A stretch of 64,000 nt of DNA, taken from Paenibacillus sonchi (GTDB lineage Bacteria > Bacillota > Bacilli > Paenibacillales > Paenibacillaceae). The translations under genes were made by a program, and so were the position numbers. Where the stretch lies: contig NZ_CP068595.1 in assembly GCF_016772475.1 (NCBI RefSeq), positions 3,534,001-3,598,000 of the forward strand, written 5' to 3'. Each line of letters opens with the position of its first letter. Position 1 is the stretch's first letter. Below are positions 18,232-26,756 of this stretch, piece after piece. The notes under the pieces were generated by a model. That model did not search any database. It saw only the letters and a program-made list of their open reading frames with translations, and was not told where the DNA came from.

Positions 18232-18849
18232 ATGGAACAGAAGTGGTTAACCTGGGCCAAGGAAATTCAGGCGATTGCCCAGACGGGGCTTGCCTATGCC
18301 AAGGATGTATATGATATCGAACGTTATCAGGCGCTGCGGGAGCTGAGCGTGGATATTCTGGCGGACTATACCTTTGAGAGTAAGGAGAAGATCAGGCTTG
18401 CTTTTGCGGGCGAGGAGGGCTACAGTACTCCCAAGGTAGATGTGCGCGGTGTGGTTTTCCGTGACGAGAAGATTCTGCTGGTTCGTGAAAAGCTGGATGG
18501 CCACTGGGCGCTCCCGGGAGGCTGGGCCGATATCGGACTGTCTCCAAGGGAAGTGGCGGTTAAGGAGATCGCTGAGGAATCAGGCTTTCAGGCCGAGGCT
18601 TTGCGTCTGCTTGCTGTGCTGGACAAGAAGTTCCATCACCATCCGCCGGAGCCGTACCATGTGTACAAAATGTTCATCTTATGCCGGATAACCGGCGGCG
18701 CTGCGGCGGAGGGCGTGGAGACGAACGGGGTGGCTTTTTTTGCCGAGGATGAACTGCCGGAGCTGTCGGAAGAACGGAACACACGGGAGCAGTTGCGGAT
18801 CATGTTCGAATATTTGCGGAATCCTGAAAAACCGGTCATTTTGGACTAG
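18232..18849 (+). CDS. NUDIX hydrolase with N-terminal helical domain
   Basis: A 205-residue pyrophosphatase. The NUDIX box is intact: GGWADIGLSPREVAVKEIAE followed by ESGF. The N-terminal 60 residues (WLTWAKEIQAIAQTGLAYAK, then DVYDIERYQAL) match the small domain found in the NUDIX proteins that split nucleoside-diphosphate-linked molecules such as ADP-ribose. ATG 18232 has GAGGAAAG 12 bases upstream; an earlier ATG at 18202 has only CAGGAC. It follows the methylase closely and is probably in one transcript with it. Confidence 0.88.
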   Translation: MEQKWLTWAKEIQAIAQTGLAYAKDVYDIERYQALRELSVDILADYTFESKEKIRLAFAGEEGYSTPKVDVRGVVFRDEKILLVREKLDGHWALPGGWADIGLSPREVAVKEIAEESGFQAEALRLLAVLDKKFHHHPPEPYHVYKMFILCRITGGAAAEGVETNGVAFFAEDELPELSEERNTREQLRIMFEYLRNPEKPVILD

Positions 18850-19051
18850 GGATTTACATATGCTGTAGGAATAAGATAATTTATAAGTTTTAAATGAGAC
18901 AAAAACTGGTTAATTATAAATATGTAAGCCTTTACAATATGGAGCCGCTGAGCCTTTATATCTAAAAAAATCGCCGAAAATTTAACTTTTGGGCCAGGCG
19001 GTCTACATTTTTTCCTCTGCTCTGTCGATAGTTATTTTAGGAGGGGATCGC

Positions 19052-19204
19052 ATGGAACAAGAAGAGCTAAGACTTCCGCTTAAGCAGGAGGGCATGACAC
19101 GTCCTGCAGAAGGCAACATTGCCACTGGACTGGTATGGGGCGTCCTCATCAGCATTCCTTTATGGATCTCGGTTATTGGCTGGGTTATGGGTTTCTGGCA
19201 CTAG
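19052..19204 (+). CDS. Small single-pass membrane protein, 50 aa
   Basis: The ORF encodes 50 residues from an ATG with AGGAGGGG seven bases upstream. The first 28 residues are charged and the last 22 (IATGLVWGVLISIPLWISVIGW) form one membrane helix ending in MGFWH. A terminator follows. No family is recognised; the clean start, terminator and hydrophobic tail support a real gene. Confidence 0.65.
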   Translation: MEQEELRLPLKQEGMTRPAEGNIATGLVWGVLISIPLWISVIGWVMGFWH

Positions 19205-19253
19205 AATTAACCGCAGAGCTACAACTTCCACCACTACTTGCAACTATACAATG

Positions 19254-19290
19254 AAGGCTGCCTCTTCGTGATGAAGAAGCAGCCTTTTTG
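19254..19290. terminator. Terminator between convergent genes
   Basis: AAGGCTGC-CTCTTC pairs with GAAGAA-GCAGCCTT and is followed by TTTTT. On the minus strand it lies just past the ASCH gene stop and could serve it too. Confidence 0.85.
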
Positions 19291-19305
19291 AATGCGCATC
19301 TCTGA

Positions 19306-19764
19306 TTATTTGCAGTATACCAGCTCAAAGTTTTCACAAACCACCCGCATACCCGGATCAAAGGCCATTTCATAAGCCTTCAATTCTCTTGTGAAATAGG
19401 CTTCATGATGATGCCGCCATGATTCCAGAGTCCGGTCATCCTCACCTTCGGAATAGGCAAATTCCGCAGTCACTTCCTGAAAGGGGACAACCTCGCATTT
19501 CGTTGTCCTGATGATTCCCCGCGGCATGCCCTGGCTGTCCAGGATTATGGAATGCCCGCCGATAAAAGGCAAGGGCAGCCCGCGCACTTCATTCAGCTCA
19601 TAGTTCATAGCTGTTCCGGTCTTGACTCCCTCCAGCACAAGGGCCAGCAGTTCATCTGCCAGCCGGTCATTGTCGCCAAACGCCCAGGCACTGTCGTATA
19701 AATCAGCAGCTTCAGGGTGTTCCTCCAGATAGGCCTTCCAATATTCAGCGATTATTTCTGTCAT
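19306..19764 (-). CDS. ASCH-domain protein
   Basis: A 152-residue protein of the ASCH fold, a PUA-like beta barrel linked to RNA handling or N4-acetylcytidine amidohydrolase activity. Family features include the N-terminal YWKAYLEEHPEA, AWAFGD, ADELLALVLEGVKTGTA (the Gly-x-Lys-Thr region) and a C-terminal WRHHHEAYF. The ATG at 19764 is nine bases after AAAGGACGG; an ATG three codons earlier overlaps that site. It is followed downstream by a terminator and preceded closely by the ABC-F gene on the same strand, so the two may share a transcript. Confidence 0.82.
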   Translation of the reverse strand: MTEIIAEYWKAYLEEHPEAADLYDSAWAFGDNDRLADELLALVLEGVKTGTAMNYELNEVRGLPLPFIGGHSIILDSQGMPRGIIRTTKCEVVPFQEVTAEFAYSEGEDDRTLESWRHHHEAYFTRELKAYEMAFDPGMRVVCENFELVYCK

Positions 19765-19781
19765 TGTTATCATCCGTCCTT

Positions 19782-21710
19782 TCAGGGCTTATTGGTCTGT
19801 TTCACGCATCCAGCAGGCATACAGCTCATACAGCTTCTCCTGCGCGGCGTCCCGGATAAGCTGCAGCTCCGCGAGTCGGTCCGCATCGCTGGAGATCTGC
19901 GGGTCAAGCATTTCCGCATCAATGGAGCCGAGCTGTTCCTCGGCGGTGGCGATCCTCTCCTCCCAATAGCCTGGGGGCGGGACTTGCCTGCAGATGGGCT
20001 GCTGCCGGACTTCGGGGCATTGTCTGGTTGCCGCTGCCCCTTGCCGCTATCCGAAGAGAGTCCGGCGGCGGCAGCCTTCTCGGCCTGTTTTTCCTTGTAA
20101 TACTCATAGTTGCCGGAGAAAGCGGTGAATCTTCCTTCGGCTATGGACCAGAGCTTCCCGAAGCAGCGGTTGATGAAATATCGGTCATGGGATACCGCCA
20201 GCACGGTGCCAGGGTATTCCTCCAGCGCTTCCTCCAGCGCCTCGCGTGAATCGATATCCAGATGGTTGGTCGGTTCATCGAGAATCAGCAGATTCGGACG
20301 GCGGTGCATCAGCACTGCGAACCGCAGCCGGGTCCACTCTCCCCCGGAGAGGCTTGCAATATTCTTGAACACATCGCTTCCGTAAAAGAGAAACCGTGCC
20401 AGCTGTCCCCGGGCTTCGCCTTCCTCCAGACCTGCTTCCTCGCGGAAGTACCGCAGCACCGAGAGCTTCCCGTCCTCCGGAACAGCTTCCTGGGCCAGAT
20501 AGCCGACAACGGCTCTGGCGGCGAGGGTGCAGCTTCCCTCATCCGGCAGCTCCTGGCCCAGGATAATCCGCAGCAGCGTACTCTTGCCCGCGCCGTTGCC
20601 GCCGATCAATGCGGTGGTTTCCCCATACCGCAGAACTTCATTGGCCCCGGAGAAGAGGGTGCGGTCCCCGTAGCTTTTGCCAATCCGGTCAAGAACGACG
20701 ACCTGATTGCCGGTCCGATCCTCCTGCTGCAGCTGCAAATCCATGGCTTTGCGCTCCAGGACCGGACGCTTGACCTTCACCATCCGGTCGAGCGCCTTCT
20801 GCATTGAAGCCGCCCGGCGGTGGAAGGAAGGGTTCGGCGGATTGGAGCGGTTGCCCCATTCGATCAGCCGTTTGATGCTCTCCTGCATCTGTTTAATCTT
20901 CTTCTGCTGCTCCTGATAATCGGCAAACTGCCGCAGCAGCCGGGCTTCCTTCTCGATCTGATAACCGCTGTAGTTCGTGTGGAACGTGAAGGCTTCGCCG
21001 TCTTCAATCTCAATCACTTTCTTCACTACGGCATCGAGGAAGTAGCGGTCATGGGAGATCGCCACCACGGTCCCTTCGTAATCCTGCAGGAACTGCTCCA
21101 GCCATTCGATGGCTTCCATATCGAGATGGTTCGTCGGCTCATCCAGCAGCAGGATATCGGGACGGCGCAGCAGCAGCTCGGCCAGGCCGACCTTGGTTTT
21201 CTCCCCGCCGGAGAGGGAAGAGAAACGGCGGTCAAACTGCCCGGTCCCGATGCCCAGTCCTGCGGCTACACGCTGGATGGAGGCTTCAATCTCATAGCCC
21301 CCAGCCGCTTCAAATTTTTCCTGGAGGGTGCCGTATTCCTTGAGCAGCCGCTCGAAGGTCGACCCGCTGCTTCCGGCGTCAGGCTGAGACATTGCCAGCT
21401 CCAGCTCCCGCAGGCGGGCCTGCCACTCCAGCGGTTCGGCGAAGCTGCGCTGCAAAACTGCATAAACAGTCTCCCCGTCATTGACTTCCTGAATTTGCGC
21501 CAGCAATCCAACGACGCTGCCTTTACGGATGGAGATTTGACCCTGGTCGGGACGTTCCTCCCCGCTCAGCAGATGGAAAAGCGTCGTTTTGCCGCAGCCG
21601 TTGCGGCCGATCAGGCCGATTTTTTCACCTTGGCGGATATCGAAGGTAATGTCGCTCAGCACGAGCTGGGCGCCGTGGTATTTTTGAACATTTTGGCATG
21701 AGATGATCAT
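19782..21710 (-). CDS. ABC-F ATPase (ribosome-acting), C-terminus frameshifted
   Basis: Two ABC ATPase domains in one soluble chain and no membrane part, the ABC-F layout of translation factors and antibiotic ribosome-protection proteins. Domain 1 has GRNGCGKTT, LSGGEKTKVGLA and LLLDEPTNHLD; domain 2 has GGNGAGKST, LSGGEWTRLRFA and LILDEPTNHLD. Between them is the charged P-site tRNA interaction linker. ATG 21710 has AAAGGAG nine bases upstream. After about residue 577 the frame gives a Pro/Arg/Ser-rich tail, whereas the next frame encodes a normal coiled end (GYWEERIATAEEQLGS ... ELYACWMRETDQ, stop 19789). One C is missing in the minus-strand C run at 19973-19977, giving a 640-residue protein if restored. 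A leader ORF and terminator precede it. Confidence 0.85.
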   Translation of the reverse strand: MIISCQNVQKYHGAQLVLSDITFDIRQGEKIGLIGRNGCGKTTLFHLLSGEERPDQGQISIRKGSVVGLLAQIQEVNDGETVYAVLQRSFAEPLEWQARLRELELAMSQPDAGSSGSTFERLLKEYGTLQEKFEAAGGYEIEASIQRVAAGLGIGTGQFDRRFSSLSGGEKTKVGLAELLLRRPDILLLDEPTNHLDMEAIEWLEQFLQDYEGTVVAISHDRYFLDAVVKKVIEIEDGEAFTFHTNYSGYQIEKEARLLRQFADYQEQQKKIKQMQESIKRLIEWGNRSNPPNPSFHRRAASMQKALDRMVKVKRPVLERKAMDLQLQQEDRTGNQVVVLDRIGKSYGDRTLFSGANEVLRYGETTALIGGNGAGKSTLLRIILGQELPDEGSCTLAARAVVGYLAQEAVPEDGKLSVLRYFREEAGLEEGEARGQLARFLFYGSDVFKNIASLSGGEWTRLRFAVLMHRRPNLLILDEPTNHLDIDSREALEEALEEYPGTVLAVSHDRYFINRCFGKLWSIAEGRFTAFSGNYEYYKEKQAEKAAAAGLSSDSGKGQRQPDNAPKSGSSPSAGKSRPQAIGRRGSPPPRNSSAPLMRKCLTRRSPAMRTDSRSCSLSGTPRRRSCMSCMPAGCVKQTNKP

Positions 21711-21765
21711 AGGGATTCTCCTTTTAAAGAATGCCCTTTCGCCGCTTACGTTCAATTCTGGAAAC

Positions 21766-21796
21766 AAAAAGACCGCAGGGAAATTTCCCCGCGGCC
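21766..21796 (-). terminator. Leader terminator (attenuator) upstream of the ABC-F gene
   Basis: On the minus strand GGCCGCGGGG and CCCTGCGGTC form a 10-bp stem with loop AAATTT, followed by five T. It stands between the leader promoter and the ABC-F start codon, 56 bases before the ATG. AAGACCG at the end of the leader ORF (top 21810-21816) can pair with the CGGTCTT at the 3' arm and could form a competing structure. Confidence 0.75.
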
Positions 21797-21814
21797 CTTA
21801 TGGTTTCTCCGGTC

Positions 21815-21982
21815 TTAAAGCGTCCGTTGAAGCGCAGGCAGGAAAGGCATTTCACAATGTTGTAGTGTTATTGAGTTCAGGTAAATGGACAGACTTCTCC
21901 CGTTGTCGGCAATTACATGAACGATGCCAGCCATAATATTAATCAGCCGGCTGCTAACACTATTGGTCCGATTGTGATCCAT
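21815..21982 (-). CDS. Leader ORF upstream of ABC-F gene, 55 aa
   Basis: A 55-codon ORF (MDHNRTNSVSSRLINIMAGI...) with a strong ribosome binding site (GGAGGTGTAGGAGGA directly before ATG). It resembles no family I know. Its stop codon lies 18 bases before the terminator hairpin of the ABC-F leader and overlaps a segment that could pair with the hairpin 3' arm. It is probably a regulatory leader peptide, although a small functional protein is possible. Confidence 0.55.
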   Translation of the reverse strand: MDHNRTNSVSSRLINIMAGIVHVIADNGRSLSIYLNSITLQHCEMPFLPALQRTL

Positions 21983-22016
21983 TCCTCCTACACCTCCTTC
22001 ATCCAAATTTAAAATC

Positions 22017-22045
22017 AGTTTAACCAATAACGGCTGAATATGCAA
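22017..22045 (-). promoter_or_regulatory. Possible promoter of the ABC-F leader transcript
   Basis: On the minus strand TTGCAT and TAAACT are separated by 17 bp, about 35 bp before the leader ORF start. Confidence 0.45.
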
Positions 22046-22149
22046 TAGAAAAAGTGCAGCAACTGTGCATATCCGATGCCATGTGCAAGTAGTATGAGTA
22101 TATGGCGGAGGTTCTTTTGCCAAATCCAATACAGGAAGAGGGCCGGGCA

Positions 22150-22527
22150 ATGGCGATGTTCAACGGGTTGCTGGGTAATGCCACGCAGGTTGCGCTGCCG
22201 GATGTTCAGCGGGAATACGCACAGATTCTTGCCCCGCAGGAAAAAATCGAGCGGGCCTATAAGCTGGTCCGGGATATGTTCATTTTTACGGATAAACGGC
22301 TGATTCTTGTTGACAAGCAAGGCGTGACCGGCAAAAAAACGGAGTACCATTCCATCCCGTACAAAAGCATTACGCATTATTCGGTGGAAACCGCCGGGCA
22401 CTTTGACCTGGATGCGGAGCTATGCCTGTATGTCTCGGGAGGCGCGCTGCCGCTGAAGAAAACCTTCAACAAATCCGTGAATATCTATGAGGTGCAGGCT
22501 GTGCTGTCCCAGTATATTTTAAAATAA
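22150..22527 (+). CDS. Bacterial PH-domain protein
   Basis: A 125-residue protein consisting almost only of a bacterial pleckstrin-homology domain (bPH_1 type). Diagnostic stretches are the N-terminal MFNGLLGNAT, YKLVRDMFIFTDKRLILVDKQG and KKTEYHSIPYKSITHYSVET. ATG 22150 follows AGGAAGAGGG by seven bases. Members of this family are widespread single-gene proteins of unknown role in Firmicutes. The gene is divergent from the ABC-F leader and followed by a terminator. Confidence 0.88.
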   Translation: MAMFNGLLGNATQVALPDVQREYAQILAPQEKIERAYKLVRDMFIFTDKRLILVDKQGVTGKKTEYHSIPYKSITHYSVETAGHFDLDAELCLYVSGGALPLKKTFNKSVNIYEVQAVLSQYILK

Positions 22528-22567
22528 GTCGTGGGGTGCGCAAACATCATAATGGCGATTCAGGCGG

Positions 22568-22613
22568 TACAAGCAGGTTATGCCTTTCCTTATAGGCGGC
22601 TGCTTGTATTTTT
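22568..22613 (+). terminator. Terminator of the PH-domain gene
   Basis: TACAAGCAG pairs with CTGCTTGTA across a loop that may itself fold, followed by TTTTT. Confidence 0.7.
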
Positions 22614-22880
22614 GCATGGCGCTGAGCGGAATGGGGAATGCAACCGTGGAAGGAGGCGCATTAGCAAGCAGCGCCGCAGCTGGTCAGCCAGCCATAGTCA
22701 CCATAGCCGCTATTCTATACAGTTCAGCGGTGTAAGACTATCCTACGCAATGCGGTTCTGCAGAACTTTGTGCATGGCTCACAAAAAACAGAGGGCAAAC
22801 CTGCGGTTTCGTCTCTCCCGATTGACAAAGGTTTTTGCGGTGCTGTTAAATGACACTAACTTGAGCGACAGGAATGGGAG
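22614..22880. other. Intergenic region before the gamma-glutamyltransferase gene
   Basis: No gene or clear signal is seen. The sequence is of mixed composition and has no convincing promoter. Confidence 0.3.
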
Positions 22881-24467
22881 ATGGGCAGCATGACGACAGG
22901 TCCTGTAATCGGTACTAAAACGATGGTGGTCAGCCCCCATTATCTGGCTTCCGCCGCCGGAGCGCGGATTCTGCAAAAGGGCGGCAACGCCTTTGATGCG
23001 GCGGTAGCAGTCAGCGCCGCGCTCGCTGTGGTCTATCCGCATATGACGGGACTGGGCGGCGATGCCTTTTGGCTTACCTACAGCGCCGGCGAAGGGCGCG
23101 TCCGGGCCTACAACGGCAGCGGGCGTTCCGGCTATGGCGTCTGCAGGGACTGCTACGCCGGCGAGGAGGCGATTCCGAGACGGGGGGTGCGCAGTGCCAT
23201 TACGGTCCCCGGAATGGCGGACAGCTGGTCGGCCGTCCAGCGCGGGTATGGACGCCTGACCCTGGGGGAGGTGCTGGAGCCGGCGATCGGTTACGCCGCC
23301 GGCGGGTTTCCGCTGTCGCCGGACCAGTACGGCAACAGCGTGCTCGCCGGAGCGGCGCTGTCCCCGGAAGCGGCGGCGATCTATCTTCCCGGCGGCGCGG
23401 TTCCGGCCGCAGGGAGCAGGTTTGTGCAGCGGCAGCTGGCCGCATCGCTGCGGCTCCTGGCCGAGGGCGGCCGGGATGCGTTTTATAAAGGGCAGATTGC
23501 CGGGGATATCAGCCGGTATATGCGGGCTTCCGGCGGGTATCTCACCCGGGAGGATTTTGCCGGTCACCAGGGGAACTGGGACGAGCCGGTATCGACGGAC
23601 TACCACGGTTACGCGGTGTATCAGGTCCCGCCGAACTCCCAGGGCTTTACCGCACTGCTGGCGCTGAATATTCTGGAACACTTCAATTTTGGAGGCATCG
23701 CGCATGGCTCCTATGAATATTATCATCTGCTGGTGGAAGCGCTGAAGCTGAGCTTCCGCGACCGCGACCGGGTGCTCACCGATCCGGCCTTCAGCCGGAT
23801 TCCGCTGGAGCAGCTCCTGGATAAACAGTATGCTTCGCTGCTGGCTGCATCGATTTCACCTGTGAAGGCAGCTGTGTTTAGCAGTGAACCGGTGGGCCGG
23901 GATACCGCTTATGCGGCGGTTGTGGATGATGAAGGCAACGCGGTCTCTTTCATTCAAAGCCTGTATTTTGAATTTGGTTCGGGCGTTGTGGCCGGAAATA
24001 CAGGGATTCTGCTGCAGAACCGGGGTTCTTTCTTCTCCCTCGACCCTGGACATATCAATACGCTGGAGCCGCACAAGCGGACGTTCCATACGCTGATGCC
24101 GGCGATGGCCTGCCTTGACGGCAAGCCGGTCTATCTCTGGGGCACGCAGGGCGGCGAGGGCCAGCCGCAGACCCAGAGCCTGCTGCTGACCCGGATGCTG
24201 CATTACGGAATGGACCCGCAGGCGGCGGTAGACGCACCGCGTTTTGTCTGGGGCAGAACCTGGGGCGAGCCGACCCAGGAGCTGAAGGTGGAGCGCCGGG
24301 TTGCACCTGAGGTGCTGAGCAAGCTATCCGAAGCAGGACATCTGGTGCGCCCTGTGGGGGACTATGATGGAATTGTGGGCCATGCCCACGCCATTTCCAT
24401 CGATGCCAACGGCTACCGCTGCGGAGGCACGGACCCGCGCTGCGATGGTGCAGCTATTGGCTGGTAG
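22881..24467 (+). CDS. Gamma-glutamyltransferase family protein, no signal peptide
   Basis: Ntn-hydrolase that transfers or hydrolyses gamma-glutamyl groups, 528 residues. The autocatalytic Thr lies in GRDTAYAAVVDDEGNAVS, with the small subunit from there on; the large subunit has HPYLASAAGARIL-like start, GGNAFDAAVA and TGLGGDAFWL. The usual export signal is missing, so it is probably cytoplasmic like YwrD. The small subunit lacks the standard GSGG-type lid and reads WGTQGGEGQPQTQ instead. Translation could start at 22881 or at the ATG three codons downstream (GGGAG nine bases before it). Confidence 0.88.
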   Translation: MGSMTTGPVIGTKTMVVSPHYLASAAGARILQKGGNAFDAAVAVSAALAVVYPHMTGLGGDAFWLTYSAGEGRVRAYNGSGRSGYGVCRDCYAGEEAIPRRGVRSAITVPGMADSWSAVQRGYGRLTLGEVLEPAIGYAAGGFPLSPDQYGNSVLAGAALSPEAAAIYLPGGAVPAAGSRFVQRQLAASLRLLAEGGRDAFYKGQIAGDISRYMRASGGYLTREDFAGHQGNWDEPVSTDYHGYAVYQVPPNSQGFTALLALNILEHFNFGGIAHGSYEYYHLLVEALKLSFRDRDRVLTDPAFSRIPLEQLLDKQYASLLAASISPVKAAVFSSEPVGRDTAYAAVVDDEGNAVSFIQSLYFEFGSGVVAGNTGILLQNRGSFFSLDPGHINTLEPHKRTFHTLMPAMACLDGKPVYLWGTQGGEGQPQTQSLLLTRMLHYGMDPQAAVDAPRFVWGRTWGEPTQELKVERRVAPEVLSKLSEAGHLVRPVGDYDGIVGHAHAISIDANGYRCGGTDPRCDGAAIGW

Positions 24468-24596
24468 CTGGGGCTGGAGTTGGAGCTGGATCTGGATCTG
24501 GTCTGGAGTGGAGTTGAAGCTGCTTCTACGGAGGCTGCTTCCCGCCTGTAACTGTATTTTCTACAACTAAAGCCCGGATATCGGCGTGAAAATAGA

Positions 24597-24735
24597 TTTA
24601 ATTGCAGTCTGCACAGTTAAATAACACTCATTGTGCCCAAGCAAGGTCAACCGCCATTTTTAACTGTACGAAATACATTTATTTTAATAAATGGACTTTT
24701 AACCACCAGTTTAATTGCAGTAAATACACTTAACT
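24597..24735. repeat. Three degenerate copies of a TTTAAYTG motif in a gene-free stretch
   Basis: Between the transferase stop and the amidase (24468-24848) there is no gene. TTTAATTGCAG at 24597 and 24710 and the related TTTAACTGTAC at 24658 head three similar segments that continue with a TACA-TTA-like part. The first 60 bases after the transferase stop are GGAGCTG/GATCTG microsatellite-like. Confidence 0.4.
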
Positions 24736-24848
24736 TGTAATGAACACATAGGTTTTTTCCAATTTGGTTTGTATGACCAAGAAAAGAAGAGTAAGTGACA
24801 TGGGATGGCTGAAGGCGTTCCGGTTCGTCCGGGAGGGGAGGGGCAGAG

Positions 24849-26036
24849 ATGGCTGTTCATAATCAACATGGTGCATTTATTGAACCGGAGCTTGAGGTAA
24901 CGGGTTCGGGAAGCGGAAAGTTGGGTGGTCTTAGCTTTGCAGTAAAAGATGTATTTGCAGTAGCCGGGCACCGCTCTTCTGCCGGCAACCCGGATTGGCT
25001 GCGCAGCCATCCCCCGTCTGCTGCACATTCGGCAGCGGTCAGCATGCTGCTGCAGTCCGGGGCTACCCTGCGGGGGGCCACGCATACCGATGAGCTGATG
25101 TACAGCCTCGGCGGGGAGAATTACCACTACGGCACGCCGGTCAACCCGCGGGCCAAGGACCGCATCCCCGGCGGCTCCTCCAGCGGTTCAGCGGTGGCGG
25201 TAGCCGCCGGCAATGTGGATTTTGCGCTGGGCACGGATACCGGCGGTTCCATCCGTGTGCCTTCTGCGTACTGCGGCGTGTACGGCTTCCGCCCGACGCA
25301 TGGTGCGGTGGAGATGGAAGGCGTGATTCCGCTCGCGCCGGGCTTCGACACCGTAGGCTGGATCACAGCCTGCCCGGAGCTGCTGCTGCGGGCAGGCGAG
25401 GTGCTGCTCGGGGCGGCAGCTCCCGGCAGCAGGGGAGGCGCAATGGGCAAGCTGCACATCGCGCCGGAGGCATGGGCGCTGGCTGATGCGGATAGCGCAG
25501 CCAGCTTGCAAGACGGCCTGCAGCTGCTGCAGGCCGGTGCGGGCTGGTCCGGCGCGACGGAGATCGCGCCGGAGGGGCTGAAGACATGGATGAATGTCTT
25601 CAGGGAACTGCAGGGCGCCGAGATATGGGCGACCCATGGGGCATGGATAGCGCGTGCGCAGCCGCTCTTTGGCCCGGACATCGCCGCCCGCTTCGCGTGG
25701 GCGGCGGGCCTGGCCGGGCAGGACCACAGCCGCGCGCTGCGGATGCGCGCGGAGATTGCCGCCCGGCTGCGGCAGTTGCTTGGGGAGGACGGCTGCATCG
25801 TCCTCCCGACCGTGCCAGGCCCCGCACCGCTGCGCGGCGGGGATCTGGCACAGCTGGAGCAGAACCGCAGCGGCGCAATGATGCTCAGCTGCATCGCCGG
25901 CTTAGCCGGTCTGCCGCAGGTGACGCTGCCGGTGCTTGGCCCCGCCGGCTTGCCGCTTGGCTTGTCGGTGATCGGCGGGCATGGGCAGGATCTGCGCCTG
26001 CTCTCCTGGGTCCGGGAGATTTGGCAACAGAGCTAG
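24849..26036 (+). CDS. Amidase signature family protein
   Basis: A 395-residue amide hydrolase with the Ser-cisSer-Lys triad: K33 in FAVKDVF, the cis-Ser in PGGSSSGSAVAVAAG and the nucleophile Ser in GTDTGGSIRVPSA. It is shorter than GatA and lacks a partner GatB or GatC, so it is a stand-alone amidase. The start has a G-rich ribosome binding site (GGGAGGGGAGGGG). GC content is very high in its second half. It stands before the purine cluster and might act on a related amide or ureide, but nothing in the sequence proves that. The stop codon lies inside the first unit of a 19-bp tandem repeat. Confidence 0.88.
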   Translation: MAVHNQHGAFIEPELEVTGSGSGKLGGLSFAVKDVFAVAGHRSSAGNPDWLRSHPPSAAHSAAVSMLLQSGATLRGATHTDELMYSLGGENYHYGTPVNPRAKDRIPGGSSSGSAVAVAAGNVDFALGTDTGGSIRVPSAYCGVYGFRPTHGAVEMEGVIPLAPGFDTVGWITACPELLLRAGEVLLGAAAPGSRGGAMGKLHIAPEAWALADADSAASLQDGLQLLQAGAGWSGATEIAPEGLKTWMNVFRELQGAEIWATHGAWIARAQPLFGPDIAARFAWAAGLAGQDHSRALRMRAEIAARLRQLLGEDGCIVLPTVPGPAPLRGGDLAQLEQNRSGAMMLSCIAGLAGLPQVTLPVLGPAGLPLGLSVIGGHGQDLRLLSWVREIWQQS

Positions 26037-26120
26037 TGTTGCACAAGAGAGCTAGTGTTGCTCAACGGAACTAGAATTGTCCTACAAAGCTAGAGTTGCG
26101 CAAAAGAGCTAGTGTTGCCC
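26029..26120. repeat. 19-bp tandem repeat, five imperfect units
   Basis: The core GCTAGTGTTG recurs at 26032, 26051, 26070 (as ACTAGAATTG), 26089 (GCTAGAGTTG) and 26108, an exact 19-bp spacing throughout. The array begins within the amidase stop codon. Confidence 0.85.
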
Positions 26121-26154
26121 CCTGTCTTCGCGACCGTGCGGAGCAGTGGGGGGA

Positions 26155-26510
26155 GTAGGTATAACTAACAGAAGTAAATATAGGGGTGAATAGTAAGGAA
26201 TAAGAGCAGGTAGATGGAGTAAGAAGTAAGAATAAGTGGCAGGTAGTAAGAAGTAAGAGCAAGTAGGAAGTAGCAAGGGGTAGGAAGTAAGAGCAAGAAG
26301 TAAGAAGTTAGAAGTAAGAAGTAAGAAGTAAGAGCAAGTAATAAGGAGTAAGAGGGAGTAGTAAGAGTAGGAGTAGGTAGTCAGAGTAAGAGTAAGTAGT
26401 AAAGGTGAATAGTAAGAAGTAAGAGTAAGTAGAAGTAAGAACAATTAGTAAGAAGTAGGAGTGAGAGTGATGGTAAGAGTAGGAGTAAGAGTAAGTAGTG
26501 AGGCAAAAAT
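26155..26510. repeat. AGTAAG/AGTAAGAAGT purine-rich simple repeat tract
   Basis: About 350 bp consist almost only of AGTAAG, AGTAGG, AGAAGT and close variants on the plus strand. It encodes no credible protein in any frame. Confidence 0.85.
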
Positions 26511-26573
26511 CCGAATAATTCTCAGGCGCACAAAAGTACTTCTGAAATCGCCTACTCCAGCCAGCGAATGATT

Positions 26574-26756
26574 AAGTGGAAAAAGGGAGCCTATTTCTCC
26601 CAGAAATAAATAATCGTGCGATTTAAGTGGAAAAAGTAAACTTAATTGGGCGATATTTCCCCATTGGGAGCGAAATGAGCTGAATTAGTGGTACTTTTTC
26701 CACTTAGTGTCGGCAAGAGCAGGTTCACAAGCAAATTAGTTATACTTATTCCACTT
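26574..26756. repeat. Palindromic 51-bp-period repeat element, copy A
   Basis: AAGTGGAAAAAG occurs at 26574 and 26625, and the inverted form CTTTTTCCACTT or a close variant ends at 26705 and 26756. All neighbours are 51 bp apart, so the 183-bp element is a four-box inverted repeat. Related copies lie at 49980-50046 and 51583-51720. Confidence 0.8.

Noticed and set aside
20820..21701. 293-codon frame opposite the ABC-F gene
   Set aside because: Shadow of the conserved ATPase; no start signal or domain.
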